Source: Bacteroidaceae bacterium (lineage in GTDB: Bacteria > Bacteroidota > Bacteroidia > Bacteroidales > Bacteroidaceae). Taken from it: DNA of 24,720 nucleotides. Position 1 is the first letter of the stretch; every line of letters starts with the position of its first letter. Shown piece after piece: positions 1 to 8,474 of the stretch. Under the pieces are notes generated by a model that worked only from the letters and a program-made list of their open reading frames with translations, made no database searches and was not told the origin of the DNA. The stretch is from NCBI GenBank assembly GCA_017557475.1, contig JAFYYO010000054.1, positions 1 to 24,720 on the forward strand. Direction: 5' to 3'. A program made the position numbers and the translations under genes.

Positions 1-1407
1 GTTTCGCAGGAGGTCTGCTCTTGCCCTGTCGGCGCCAACTTCGAGGTTAGCAACCTCTTCTTCAATGTGCCTGCACGCAGGAAGTTCCTGAAGTCGAACC
101 AGACGGAACTGAACAACATCATTCAGGATTTCGAGCGCATTGCTTTGGTGAACCCGTCTGTTGAATTTACGCTTTCAAGTAATGGAAACAGGCTGATGCA
201 GTTGCCTGCAGGCGGTTCCCTGCAGCGCATCACGGGCATCTTCGGCAAGAAGCTCGGCGAACAATTGCTGCCTCTGCAAGTAGAAACGTCGTTGGTGAAG
301 ATTAGCGGTTTTGTGGGCAAGCCTGAGGCTGCGCGTAAGAAGAACTCCTCGCAATTCCTCTTTGTCAACGGGCGTTTCATGCGTCACCCACGTTTCCACT
401 ATGCCGTGATGGAAGCCTTCAGCCACCTCATTCCCGAGGGTGACCAGGTGCCTTATTTCATCTTTTTCCAGGTCGATCCTGCCAACATCGATGTCAACAT
501 CCATCCTACGAAGACGGAAATAAAGTTCGAGAACGAGCAGGAGATATGGAGCATCATCGTGGCAGCTGTGCGCGATGCCTTGGGCAAGTTCAACGCGGTG
601 CCTACCATCGACTTCGATGTGGAGGGACGTCCCGATATTCCCACTTACGACGCACGAGGCCTTGCAGACGTCAAGGTGCCTCGAGTGCAGGTCAATCCTA
701 GTTATAATCCCTTCAGCAGCCACAGCGAGAGAAGCAAACCTTCGCGTCAGTGGGAGAAACTCTACGAGCAAGCGACTCGCGCCCTGGGAAATCCAGATAA
801 TCCGGAATCTCCGGACATTCCGGAAACACTCTTCCAGAGTGGACTCGAGATGAGCTCCCAACACTTCCAGTACAAAGGGCAGTACATTCTGACGGCTGTG
901 CAGTCGGGCTTGATGATGGTTGACCAGCGACGTGCCCATATCCGCATCCTCTACGAGCGTTACATGAAGCAGATGCAGGAGCACACAGCTGCTACACAAG
1001 GTCTCCTCTTCCCTGAGTTGCTCGAACTCTCGCCATCCGATGCAGCCCTGCTTACCGGCATTCTCGACGACATCAAGGCGCTTGGCTTTGATATCACACC
1101 GCTTGGCGGCAGCAGTTTCTCCATCGTTGGAACACCTTCGGGACAAGCCAATCCTGTCGGCGTTGTGCAGCAAATGGTAGAGTCTGTTAAGCAGCAAGAC
1201 GGCGGACATGCAGATGCTCTGCATCACCAGCTTGCCCTCGTTTTGGCTCGCAGCAACGCCATCGAGGTGGGCGAAGTGCTTAGCTCTGTGCAGATGGAAA
1301 CCCTCATCGGCGACCTCTTCCAGTGCAGCAACCCCAACCTCACACCCAACGGAAAGACAATACTCACAATCCTCCAACAGGAACAAATAGATAAGATGTT
1401 CAACTAA
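1..1407 (+). CDS. mutL: DNA mismatch repair protein MutL, 3' part (5' end outside window)
   Basis: MutL is the ATPase that couples MutS mismatch recognition to downstream repair. The reading frame is open from base 1, and the first residues match the end of the MutL GHKL ATPase region ([12 protein letters not shown] at about 58-93). The GTG at 67 lies inside this motif and is not the start; roughly the first 110-120 residues are missing. Next come the transducer domain (NGRFMRHP near 367; [13 protein letters not shown] near 490-528) and a variable linker (about 620-840). The C-terminal dimerisation domain begins near 859. The metal-binding endonuclease motifs are altered: DQRRAHIR at 922 where endonuclease-type MutL has DQHAxxE, ARSNAI near 1246, and [11 protein letters not shown] at 1324 where CPHGRP would be expected. 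This may be usual for the clade. trpS follows 17 nt downstream. Family identity is certain. Confidence 0.96.
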   Translation, partial: VSQEVCSCPVGANFEVSNLFFNVPARRKFLKSNQTELNNIIQDFERIALVNPSVEFTLSSNGNRLMQLPAGGSLQRITGIFGKKLGEQLLPLQVETSLVKISGFVGKPEAARKKNSSQFLFVNGRFMRHPRFHYAVMEAFSHLIPEGDQVPYFIFFQVDPANIDVNIHPTKTEIKFENEQEIWSIIVAAVRDALGKFNAVPTIDFDVEGRPDIPTYDARGLADVKVPRVQVNPSYNPFSSHSERSKPSRQWEKLYEQATRALGNPDNPESPDIPETLFQSGLEMSSQHFQYKGQYILTAVQSGLMMVDQRRAHIRILYERYMKQMQEHTAATQGLLFPELLELSPSDAALLTGILDDIKALGFDITPLGGSSFSIVGTPSGQANPVGVVQQMVESVKQQDGGHADALHHQLALVLARSNAIEVGEVLSSVQMETLIGDLFQCSNPNLTPNGKTILTILQQEQIDKMFN

Positions 1408-1424
1408 CAGAATCCTATCACAAT

Positions 1425-2522
1425 ATGAAACCAAACGAGAAAATCATTTTAACAGGCGACCGCCCAACCGGCAAGCTTCATATCGGGCACTATGTGGGTT
1501 CTCTTCGCCGTCGCGTGGAACTGCAGAACTCTGGCCTTTACGACAAGATCTTTGTCTTCGAGGCTGATGCGCAGGCTCTTACCGACAACATCGAGAACCC
1601 AGAGAAAGTGCGTCAGAACGTCATCGAGGTCGCTCTCGACTACCTCGCAGCAGGTCTCGACCCCACAAAGAGCACCCTCTTCATCCAGAGCCAAATACCC
1701 GAACTCTGCGAACTCTCGTTCTACTTCATGGACCTCGTCAGCGTCTCCCGTCTGCAACGCAATCCGACGGTCAAGACCGAGATACAGATGCGCGGCTTCA
1801 GCGGCGAGAGCATTCCCGTCGGCTTCTTCACCTATCCCATCAGTCAGGCTGCCGACATCACCATGTTCAAGGCAACGACTGTGCCTGTTGGAGAAGACCA
1901 GGAGCCCATGCTCGAACAGTGTCGCGAGATAGTTCGCCGCTTCAACTATATCTATGGGGACACCCTTGTGGAGCCCAACATATTGCTTCCCGAGAACGCA
2001 GCCTGCCTGCGTTTGCCAGGCACCGATGGCAAGGCCAAGATGAGCAAGAGCCTTGGAAACTGCATCTACCTGAGCGATCCTGCCGACGAGATCAACAAGA
2101 AGGTCAAGACAATGTACACCGATCCCCTGCATCTGCAGGTTAGCGACCCTGGACACCTCGAGGGCAATACCGTCTTCACCTATCTCGACGCCTTTGCAAC
2201 CGACGAACAAGTGGCTCGCATCACAGGCGATTATGCCACTCTTCAGGAGATGAAGGACCACTACACGCGTGGCGGTCTGGGCGACGTGAAGTGCAAGAAG
2301 CTCCTCATGGAAGTGCTCCAGGAGACGCTTGAACCCATTCGTCAGCGTCGTGCAGAGTACGAGAAAGACATTCCAGCCGTCTATGAGATACTTAAGAAGG
2401 GCTGCGAAGTGGCTCGTGCCGCTGCCTGCGAGACGATGGACGAAGTGCGAAAGGCCATGAAGATCAACTATTTCGACGACCGCGCGCTCATTGAAGAGCA
2501 AGCCCGTCGCTTCCAAAAATAA
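1425..2522 (+). CDS. trpS: Tryptophanyl-tRNA synthetase
   Basis: Class I aminoacyl-tRNA synthetase that charges tRNA-Trp in the cytoplasm. The 365-residue length suits a bacterial TrpS. The HIGH-type ATP motif is LHIGH at residues 18-22, inside [15 protein letters not shown]. The KMSKS loop is intact at residues 205-209 ([11 protein letters not shown]). [19 protein letters not shown] is the typical TrpS dimer and substrate segment. The ATG at 1425 is 17 nt after the mutL stop and gives the conserved N-terminus directly, so the start is secure. No leader peptide or attenuator is visible; transcription is probably shared with mutL. A 361-codon antisense frame runs along almost the whole gene, but it is a compositional shadow. 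Confidence 0.97.
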   Translation: MKPNEKIILTGDRPTGKLHIGHYVGSLRRRVELQNSGLYDKIFVFEADAQALTDNIENPEKVRQNVIEVALDYLAAGLDPTKSTLFIQSQIPELCELSFYFMDLVSVSRLQRNPTVKTEIQMRGFSGESIPVGFFTYPISQAADITMFKATTVPVGEDQEPMLEQCREIVRRFNYIYGDTLVEPNILLPENAACLRLPGTDGKAKMSKSLGNCIYLSDPADEINKKVKTMYTDPLHLQVSDPGHLEGNTVFTYLDAFATDEQVARITGDYATLQEMKDHYTRGGLGDVKCKKLLMEVLQETLEPIRQRRAEYEKDIPAVYEILKKGCEVARAAACETMDEVRKAMKINYFDDRALIEEQARRFQK

Positions 2523-2546
2523 AAGGCCCATCAAGCCAAGCGATAA

Positions 2547-2674
2547 AACTAGGCGTGGTTAGTTGGCCAACTAGCCACGCCTAGTTTGCAAATTAGCCAC
2601 GCCTAGTTGGCCAACTAGGCACGTCTAGTTTGGAAACATAACGTGTTATGTTTGCTCTCATAACGTGTTATGTT
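2547..2674. repeat. Intergenic array A: six 18-bp near-palindromes at 22-bp period
   Basis: Units start at 2547, 2569, 2591, 2613, 2635 and 2657, exactly 22 bp apart: 18-bp unit plus 4-bp spacer (GGCC, TGCA, GGCC, TGGA, TGCT). The first four are of the AACTAG..CTAGTT type (for example AACTAGCCACGCCTAGTT at 2569). The last two are of a different type (AACATAACGTGTTATGTT at 2635 and one with CTC in place of AAC at 2657) but keep the same register. All six have CACG or CGTG at positions 8-11. Unit 1 is inverted relative to units 2-4, so 2547-2586 is a 40-bp palindrome with one mismatch per arm pair, 24 bp after the trpS stop. The same family recurs at 6768 and 13027. Function unknown. Confidence 0.95.
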
Positions 2675-2898
2675 TTCGTTTATCCCACGCTTCGTCTATT
2701 TCTCCTCCGTATGTTCAAAAAGCGAACAATTAACAATCTTTAACGCATAAACATATGGCGACAATACATATAACGACTAATTTTGTTAACGAATACGTGC
2801 TTATGTGCACATACGCGTACCATTATTTATATAATATGCTTCGTATCAGTTCCCAACTAACGGAGGGACATCTTTGTTAACTAAATAACGTATTACGC
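2675..2898 (+). promoter_or_regulatory. AT-rich leader region upstream of the sialidase gene; weak promoter candidates
   Basis: No gene is seen in these 224 bases. The stretch is far richer in A and T than its surroundings, as expected for a promoter region. Two -7-like candidates fit TAnnTTTG wholly or in part: TAATTTTG at 2778-2785 (full match) and CATCTTTG at 2869-2876 (one mismatch, 22 nt before the ATG). Neither has a clear TTTG at the right distance upstream, so the choice between them is open. That the promoter lies somewhere in this stretch is an inference from base composition and gene layout. Confidence 0.35.
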
Positions 2899-5800
2899 AT
2901 GAGACAAAAGCTAATCCTTTTCCTCGCAGTTCTGTTCTCTACAATAGGAACTTGGGCGGCAACGTACACTGTGAACGTTGTGGACGGCACTCAGAATCCC
3001 TGCGGAACCTTGAGCAGCAGGACAAACAACAACACGATGCTGACGAGTCTGGCTGCTTCTGGTTTTGAAGGATTAGTCCTGACGGCTGGTGCTTTCGACC
3101 AGGCAAACTGGCTGAGCTCCAGATGCCTGGCCATCAAGCCTACCGCAGCGAGGACACCAGAGAAGGTGACTATCTCTGCGCCGTCTGGTTATAAGATTAC
3201 AGGATACACGATAGAGTGCTTCTCAGTAAGCCCTTCTAATTGTCCTTATTACATCGACACGGCCGAGCAATACACGGGAAGTCTGGTGCCTGGCAGCAAG
3301 ACTACCTATACGGTCACTGACATCTCTGCGTCTTCTACCTATTTCTGGATCTATGCCAACGCAGCAACTGTGGCCAACTGGCTGGGTGTAAGCTCTTTCG
3401 TTGTCTATCTGGCAGATGATTCAGGCGCAACTCTTGTCGATGTCACCTATGAATTGTATAGCGGCGAGACGTTGCTAAAGAGCGTAACAGTGAAGCAGGA
3501 AGCTGGCGGAGACATCAATATCCCCAGCAACCTCATCAATGGATATAGCTCCATAGCTTATGATGCTTTCACGACCGAGGGCTCTATCGGAGACTCTAAC
3601 TCTACCATAAAGGTGTATGTCAACCCAAAGCCGGGCCTTGTGGAAGTGCTTGGTGACCTAAGCAACGCTAAGGCTTACACCATACAATGCGAGCGTGGTT
3701 ATTATACAACAGTAGATGGGAGCTTGGCCAACACAGTCAAGAACAGCAATTTCAGTGTGAATAACTTTGCCATCATCTCATATGAAGACACCTACTACCT
3801 CTGGAGCATTGCCGATGAGAAGTTCGTGTCATGTGATGGTGCCGCTTTAGGAACCTTCCCTGTAGCCATTACTATGACCAACGTGGCACCTGGCTTGTTC
3901 AAGTTCCAAGGCAATGGGAAGACGATGAATGCAACGTCAGGCTTCGCCACAGGAGGCGGCTTCGACAGCTGGACAACGACTGACCAGGGCAACTCCTGCG
4001 CTATCATCGCGGTCGCAGACTTCGATGCTACTGACATCCTCGCAGCTATCGAGGTCCTGCACAGCACCAAATCCCTCAACTTCTCCGTCAATATAACTGG
4101 TACTACAGAAGCTGAGAACACTCGTGCAGGCAAGATAACGATGACATTACGCGACAAAACTCTCACCAAGTTCCTCAGTTCGGACAGCGAGGAAACAGAC
4201 CTGCAATACCTCGACGCAACGTTTACAGCAACGGCTACCAGTTATAGAGGCTACGAGTTCACAGGCTTCACCATTGGCGACGTTGACTTTGGGACAAGCA
4301 TTGAAATAGGCGAACTTGCCGATGTGGCCTCTGGTGCAACGCTTGTAGCAAACTATACTGCGTCAACAGGCAACGGTCTGAACCTCTGGTACGACTATAA
4401 TGATTCGATGACAGACGCTTATCGTATCCCTGCTATAGTGCGTACACAAGGCGGCCGACTGATAGCTTTTGCCGATTATCGCCCGGGTAATACTGACGTA
4501 GGCGGTGGTGCGACGAGTATTGAACGCCGTTATAGTGACGACAATGGCGAGACGTGGAGCCCTGCTCTTCGTGTGGCACAAGGCAATTGGGGCGTGAATA
4601 CCTCGAATGTCATTGAGTGGAGTTTCGGTGATGCTGCTGTCGTGGCAGACAATACACCAGGCAACTCCGGCAATGATGTCCTGATGATTTGCTGTGGCGG
4701 TAACAGTCTTTGGACAGGTTCTACCTATAATCCCGACACTTCTCAAAAGCAGCAAGGTTGCGTTAGATGGCGTTCTGCTGACGGCGGAGTTACTTGGGGC
4801 AGCTACGAATACATTATGCCCGATATCATGCAGGCTTTTGTGGATGCTGGCCTTCGTGCAGCTGACGGCAGCTCAGGCATTGTGCGTGCCTTCTTCACCA
4901 GTGGTAAGATTACCCAATCAGTCCGCAAGGCCGAGGGTGCACAATACAATCGTCTCTATTGCGCAGTTGATGTACCTGACAAAGATGTCGTGATGTATTC
5001 CGATGACTTTGGTGAGACGTGGGTCGTTCTTGGCGGCGGAATCGCTAACAACGGCGATGAGGCTCACTTAGTTGAACTGCCCGATGGCGACCTCCTGCTT
5101 GTAGGCAGAGGCGGCAGCAGCCGCTGGGTGAATGTCTTCAACTACACTGACTTCAATACTGCGGCAGGTCAGTGGGACACTCAAGGCCAGTGGAACAATG
5201 CGGTTGCCACCAGTTGCAACGGCGATGTAGAAGTTGTTGAGGCGTACGATGCTTACGGAGAAAAGAGTACTGTCATTGTTGAGACAGCCCCGATGTACAG
5301 CAGTCAGCGTCGCGACATCCAGTATTACTTCATTGCTTTGCCTAAGGCAGAAGGATTCAGCGTTACAGACTTCTCTACAATAGGCGGTGCCAGCTGGACA
5401 CAAGGCATGAATGTGACGCACAACTGGAGCGCTTATTCTTCTCTCTTGGGCAATGGCGACGGAACCTTCGACATTCTCTTCGAGGAGAGTGCAAAGAACG
5501 AGACAAAGAGTCCGACGGGTTATTGCATCGTCTATCAGACGGGGCACGACATCAAGGACATTACGAATAGTCAGTACTTCTTCAATAAGGAACAGGCAGA
5601 GGCAGAAGGCGTGAAGACTCCACGTCCCGGGCACTTCTACCGCTTTAAGAGCACGAGGTCCGACGCTTGTCTGGCAGACGTTAATGGCGTAGTCAAGGTG
5701 GCAGAGACAGATGAGGCTTCCTCTATCTGGTATTATGGTAGTGACGGACTCGTATCATATTGCCAAGGTCTTTACCTTGACTGCAATGCGAGGGGTTATG

Positions 5801-6513
5801 CATCTGTAGGCGTAAGCTACAAAGCCGCGATTGAACCCAATACTTACTACGAAGGCAAGTACACCATTCAAACGAATAATCGCTATTGCTACCACAGAGA
5901 CAGCAACGGCACAATTGATCGTGGCAGTGGTTATAACAACGATGAGGGCTATGCCTGGATAGTCGAGGAGGTTCCCTCTCTGCCCGTCAGCGTTGGCGAA
6001 CTCGGGTTAGCGACGCTTTATAGCCCTGTCGGCTTGACTGCTTCTGAAGGTGTGAAGGTCTATGCAGCCACGAAGAATGAGGCATACAATAGCATCCATT
6101 TCGATGAGGTGGAAGCCGTCAAGGCAGGTGCAGGTGTGCTCGTAGAGGCAGAGGCTGGCACCTACGACTTCGCCATCGAGAGTAATGAGGCCGACTATGA
6201 AAGCGACCTCTCGGGCAACGTGGCAACCGTAGCAACGAGCAGCATTGCAGCTGCCGTCTATACCTTGCAGAGTGGTCCTGTCTTCAAGCAGTACAGTGGC
6301 GAGACTTTGAAAGGCTTCCGCTGTTATGCTGAGGCAGATGCAGGCTCAGGCGTCAAGGCTTTCGATGTCATCTTCGACGATAATGGAACCGGCCTTAAAG
6401 ACCTTAAGGACCTTAAGGATTCTGGTGAACTTATCTATAATATCTCAGGTCAACGCCTTTTGAAGGCTCAAAAGGGTTTCAACATCATTAACGGCAAAAA
6501 GGTACTCAGGTAA
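2899..6513 (+). CDS. Secreted multidomain exo-alpha-sialidase (GH33)
   Basis: Predicted to release terminal sialic acids from glycoconjugates outside the cytoplasm. It has a signal peptide (MRQKLILFLAVLFSTIGTWA). Residues about 20-490 are accessory beta-rich modules, including an apparent trefoil-like stretch at about 255-375. The sialidase propeller spans about 495-880: the FRIP-type motif YRIP at 508-511, with its arginine-triad residue R509, and Asp boxes at 546-553 (SDDNGETW), 626-633 (SADGGVTW) and 701-708 (SDDFGETW). A further module lies at about 910-1030. The C-terminus ends in a Prevotella-type tail (YNISGQRLL....GFNIINGKKVLR), possibly a sorting or processing signal. At 1204 residues it is much longer than a bare GH33 domain. 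Repeat arrays lie on both sides of this unit. The family call is firm; linkage preference is unknown. Confidence 0.93.
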   Translation: MRQKLILFLAVLFSTIGTWAATYTVNVVDGTQNPCGTLSSRTNNNTMLTSLAASGFEGLVLTAGAFDQANWLSSRCLAIKPTAARTPEKVTISAPSGYKITGYTIECFSVSPSNCPYYIDTAEQYTGSLVPGSKTTYTVTDISASSTYFWIYANAATVANWLGVSSFVVYLADDSGATLVDVTYELYSGETLLKSVTVKQEAGGDINIPSNLINGYSSIAYDAFTTEGSIGDSNSTIKVYVNPKPGLVEVLGDLSNAKAYTIQCERGYYTTVDGSLANTVKNSNFSVNNFAIISYEDTYYLWSIADEKFVSCDGAALGTFPVAITMTNVAPGLFKFQGNGKTMNATSGFATGGGFDSWTTTDQGNSCAIIAVADFDATDILAAIEVLHSTKSLNFSVNITGTTEAENTRAGKITMTLRDKTLTKFLSSDSEETDLQYLDATFTATATSYRGYEFTGFTIGDVDFGTSIEIGELADVASGATLVANYTASTGNGLNLWYDYNDSMTDAYRIPAIVRTQGGRLIAFADYRPGNTDVGGGATSIERRYSDDNGETWSPALRVAQGNWGVNTSNVIEWSFGDAAVVADNTPGNSGNDVLMICCGGNSLWTGSTYNPDTSQKQQGCVRWRSADGGVTWGSYEYIMPDIMQAFVDAGLRAADGSSGIVRAFFTSGKITQSVRKAEGAQYNRLYCAVDVPDKDVVMYSDDFGETWVVLGGGIANNGDEAHLVELPDGDLLLVGRGGSSRWVNVFNYTDFNTAAGQWDTQGQWNNAVATSCNGDVEVVEAYDAYGEKSTVIVETAPMYSSQRRDIQYYFIALPKAEGFSVTDFSTIGGASWTQGMNVTHNWSAYSSLLGNGDGTFDILFEESAKNETKSPTGYCIVYQTGHDIKDITNSQYFFNKEQAEAEGVKTPRPGHFYRFKSTRSDACLADVNGVVKVAETDEASSIWYYGSDGLVSYCQGLYLDCNARGYASVGVSYKAAIEPNTYYEGKYTIQTNNRYCYHRDSNGTIDRGSGYNNDEGYAWIVEEVPSLPVSVGELGLATLYSPVGLTASEGVKVYAATKNEAYNSIHFDEVEAVKAGAGVLVEAEAGTYDFAIESNEADYESDLSGNVATVATSSIAAAVYTLQSGPVFKQYSGETLKGFRCYAEADAGSGVKAFDVIFDDNGTGLKDLKDLKDSGELIYNISGQRLLKAQKGFNIINGKKVLR
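6393..6419 (+). repeat. 9-bp in-frame tandem repeat (Leu-Lys-Asp) in the sialidase gene
   Basis: Three copies of a 9-bp unit, CCTTAAAGA then CCTTAAGGA twice, encode LKDLKDLKD just before the C-terminal tail. The unit length is a multiple of three, so copy changes would alter linker length without breaking the frame. Confidence 0.85.
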
Positions 6514-6514
6514 G

Positions 6515-6676
6515 GTGAAGAAGACGTATATCGCACCCATCTTAATGGTGGACGAGGCTGAGATGATTGACGGCCTGTTGACAGTAACAAGTATCGAAGT
6601 GTCGGATGACTCCGGCAATGAACAATATGTCAGGGAACAGACTGCCGGCGACGGCAACTGGACCATTGACTGGTAG
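6515..6676 (+). CDS. Small 'MKKTYIAP' protein, 53 residues, unknown function
   Basis: A GTG codon one nucleotide after the sialidase stop opens a 53-residue frame ending in TAG at 6674-6676. The first eight residues, MKKTYIAP, match the start of many short uncharacterised Bacteroidetes proteins, which supports it being real. The body is acidic (VDEAEMIDGLL, VSDDSGNEQ) and ends GDGNWTIDW. There is no signal peptide, no membrane segment and no cysteine. The 1-nt gap after the sialidase stop suggests translational coupling, and a strong intrinsic terminator begins 30 nt after its stop. The GTG start is unusual, and an internal ATG at 6545 is a possible alternative. It could also be a decaying remnant. 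No function is proposed. Confidence 0.6.
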   Translation: MKKTYIAPILMVDEAEMIDGLLTVTSIEVSDDSGNEQYVREQTAGDGNWTIDW

Positions 6677-6706
6677 ATGCTCTTCATAGCATATGTTTTA
6701 GGGTTG

Positions 6707-6742
6707 GGGAGGTGTCAACTTCGGTTGATGCCTCCCTTTTTT
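6707..6742 (+). terminator. Intrinsic terminator of the sialidase / small-ORF unit
   Basis: A 13-bp stem pairs 6707-6719 (GGGAGGTGTCAAC) with 6724-6736 (GTTGATGCCTCCC). It contains two G-U wobbles, closes on a TTCG tetraloop, and is followed by six T residues (6737-6742). This is a textbook Rho-independent terminator. Confidence 0.93.
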
Positions 6743-6767
6743 ATTATGGCTCCGTGCCTGATCCCAA

Positions 6768-6873
6768 AACTAGCCACGCCTAGTTCGCCAATTAGCCACG
6801 CCTAGTTCGCCAATTAGCCACGCCTAGTTTGGCAATTAGACGTGCCTAGTTTGTCAACTAGCCACGCCTAGTT
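6768..6873. repeat. Intergenic array B: five 18-bp near-palindromes at 22-bp period
   Basis: Units start at 6768, 6790, 6812, 6834 and 6856, exactly 22 bp apart, with spacers CGCC, CGCC, TGGC and TGTC. Four units are AACTAGCCACGCCTAGTT or the same with AATTAG at the left end. The fourth, AATTAGACGTGCCTAGTT, has CGTG instead of CACG at positions 8-11. No unit here is fully inverted, in contrast to arrays A and C. The array lies between the sialidase-unit terminator and the promoter of the Gfo/Idh-GH92-GH76 operon, ending 67 bp before its -33 element. Confidence 0.95.
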
Positions 6874-6940
6874 TTTTTGTGCTTGCTGGCATGGAAAAAC
6901 AAAAAACAAGCCGGATTGCACATTTTTTAACTGCAAAACC

Positions 6941-6971
6941 TTTGATGTTGTGATTATTTTTGCTAACTTTG
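6941..6971 (+). promoter_or_regulatory. Bacteroidetes-type promoter of the Gfo/Idh-DUF1080-GH92-GH76 operon
   Basis: A -33 element TTTG (6941-6944) and a -7 element TAACTTTG (6964-6971, a full match to TAnnTTTG) are separated by 19 nt, the usual spacing in this phylum. Transcription would start near 6978, leaving a leader of about 35 nt before the ATG at 7013. This also argues against the in-frame upstream start at 6950, which would lie inside the promoter. Confidence 0.8.
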
Positions 6972-7012
6972 TGCGCAAATACGTATTAAAACAACTCATA
7001 AAAGTATTTATT

Positions 7013-8440
7013 ATGTCAACAAGAAGGAATTTTTTAAAAGGTATGGGATTGGCAACAGCAGGTATGGCATTGGCTCCAGGTGAACTCCTAGCAGCCAAGA
7101 AGAAAACGCAGCCTGCTCCTGCGCTCAAGAGTGAGAAAGTGAAGATTGCCTACATTGGAATCGGTAATCGCGGTCAGCAGAACATCGACGAATTCGCCAA
7201 GACGAACATGGTGGAAGTAGTGGCGCTCTGCGATGTCGACCTGCAAGGCAAGCAGTGCCAAAAGGCTCTGAACATGTATCCTGATGCAAAGCGCTTTACA
7301 GACTTCCGTAAACTCTTCGATGAGTACAGCGACAAGTTCGACGCAGTTGCAGTCAGCGTGCCCGACCACACGCACTTCTTCGTCTGCATGGCAGCCATGA
7401 AGCACGGCAAGCACGTCTATTGCGAGAAACCACTCATCCGTACTTTCCAGGAAGGCGAAATCCTCATCGAGATGGCAAACCGTCATCCCGAACTCGCTAC
7501 CCAGGTTGGTAACCAGGGACACTCAGAAGCCAACTACTTCCAGTTCAAGGCTTGGCAGGAAGCCGGCATCATCAAGGACGTGACCAAAGTCGTCGCTCAC
7601 ATGAACAACGACCGTCGCTGGCACAAGTACGACTGGAACATGACCAAGATGCCAGAAGGCGATCCCATTCCCGCAGGCATGGATTACGACACATGGCACG
7701 GCGGTATCCGCTATCACAACTTCAGCAACCTCTATCATCAAGGCGACTGGCGCAGCTGGTATGACTTCGGCATGGGAGCTCTTGGAGACTGGGGTGCACA
7801 CCTGCTCGACACGGTTCATGAGTTCCTCAACCTCGGCCTGCCCTATGAGATAAACATGAAGTATGCCAAGAACCACAACGAGTTCTTCTATCCCTTCAGC
7901 AGCACCATCGAGTTCCGCTTCGGCGCTCGCGAAGGCATGCCTCCTTGCGATGTCATCTGGTACGACGGCACTGATAACCTCCCACCATTGCCCGAAGGAT
8001 ACGGCGAGAGCAAACTGGCCGATGGTATCCCCGCAAGTGGTCAGGGCGAATACACGCAACAGAAGATCAATCCGGGCAAGATCATCTATGGTCGCGACCT
8101 GACCTTCAAGGGAGCAAGTCACGGCAGCACCCTCGAGATTATTCCGAAGGAAAAGGCAGCAGCCATGAAGGACAAGTTGCCACAGGTGCCCAAGAGCCCG
8201 AGCAACCACTACGTCAACTTCCTGCGTGCCTGCAAGGGAGAAGAGAAGACACGTTCTCCGTTCCAGATTGCAGGCGTGCTGTGTCAGGTCTTCTGCCTCG
8301 GCGTGATTGCTCAAAGACTGAATACCCAGCTCTTCTTCGACCCGCGTACAAAGAAGTTCACCAACAACGAGTTTGCTAACGCAATGCTCAGCGGCATGCC
8401 TCCTCGCCGCGGATGGGAAGAGTTCTACAAGATTGATTAA
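7013..8440 (+). CDS. Tat-exported Gfo/Idh/MocA family NAD(P)-dependent oxidoreductase
   Basis: The family performs NAD(P)-dependent oxidation or reduction at sugar hydroxyls; paired with DUF1080 proteins, members are linked to oxidation of the sugar C3 hydroxyl. The 475-residue protein starts MSTRRNFLKGMGLATAG, a twin-arginine signal (R4 R5), so it should act in the periplasm with cofactor bound before export. The nucleotide-binding loop is YIGIGNRG at residues 47-54, and the family EKP motif is at 138-140 (YCEKP). The ATG at 7013 is preferred over the longer frame from 6950 because it places the Tat motif at the N-terminus and lies downstream of the promoter. It is the first gene of the operon, with DUF1080 34 nt downstream. 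The family is certain; the substrate is not known. Confidence 0.93.
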   Translation: MSTRRNFLKGMGLATAGMALAPGELLAAKKKTQPAPALKSEKVKIAYIGIGNRGQQNIDEFAKTNMVEVVALCDVDLQGKQCQKALNMYPDAKRFTDFRKLFDEYSDKFDAVAVSVPDHTHFFVCMAAMKHGKHVYCEKPLIRTFQEGEILIEMANRHPELATQVGNQGHSEANYFQFKAWQEAGIIKDVTKVVAHMNNDRRWHKYDWNMTKMPEGDPIPAGMDYDTWHGGIRYHNFSNLYHQGDWRSWYDFGMGALGDWGAHLLDTVHEFLNLGLPYEINMKYAKNHNEFFYPFSSTIEFRFGAREGMPPCDVIWYDGTDNLPPLPEGYGESKLADGIPASGQGEYTQQKINPGKIIYGRDLTFKGASHGSTLEIIPKEKAAAMKDKLPQVPKSPSNHYVNFLRACKGEEKTRSPFQIAGVLCQVFCLGVIAQRLNTQLFFDPRTKKFTNNEFANAMLSGMPPRRGWEEFYKID

Positions 8441-8474
8441 AAACATTAAGGATAACAAATAAACAATTGCAACA

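Noticed and set aside
175..1434. 419-codon open frame on the minus strand opposite mutL
   Set aside because: It mirrors the mutL codon pattern, has no recognisable domain, and mutL is certain on the other strand.
1449..2534. 361-codon open frame on the minus strand covering nearly all of trpS
   Set aside because: Its length results from biased codon use in trpS; the translation shows no family features and no promoter or start context was seen.
2547..2674. Arrays read as a CRISPR
   Set aside because: The units are near-palindromes of 18 bp with 4-bp spacers, so there is no room for unique spacers, and no cas genes are present.
6950..7012. Upstream in-frame start adding 21 residues to the Gfo/Idh protein
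   Set aside because: It lies between the -33 and -7 elements of the promoter and would bury the Tat motif away from the N-terminus.
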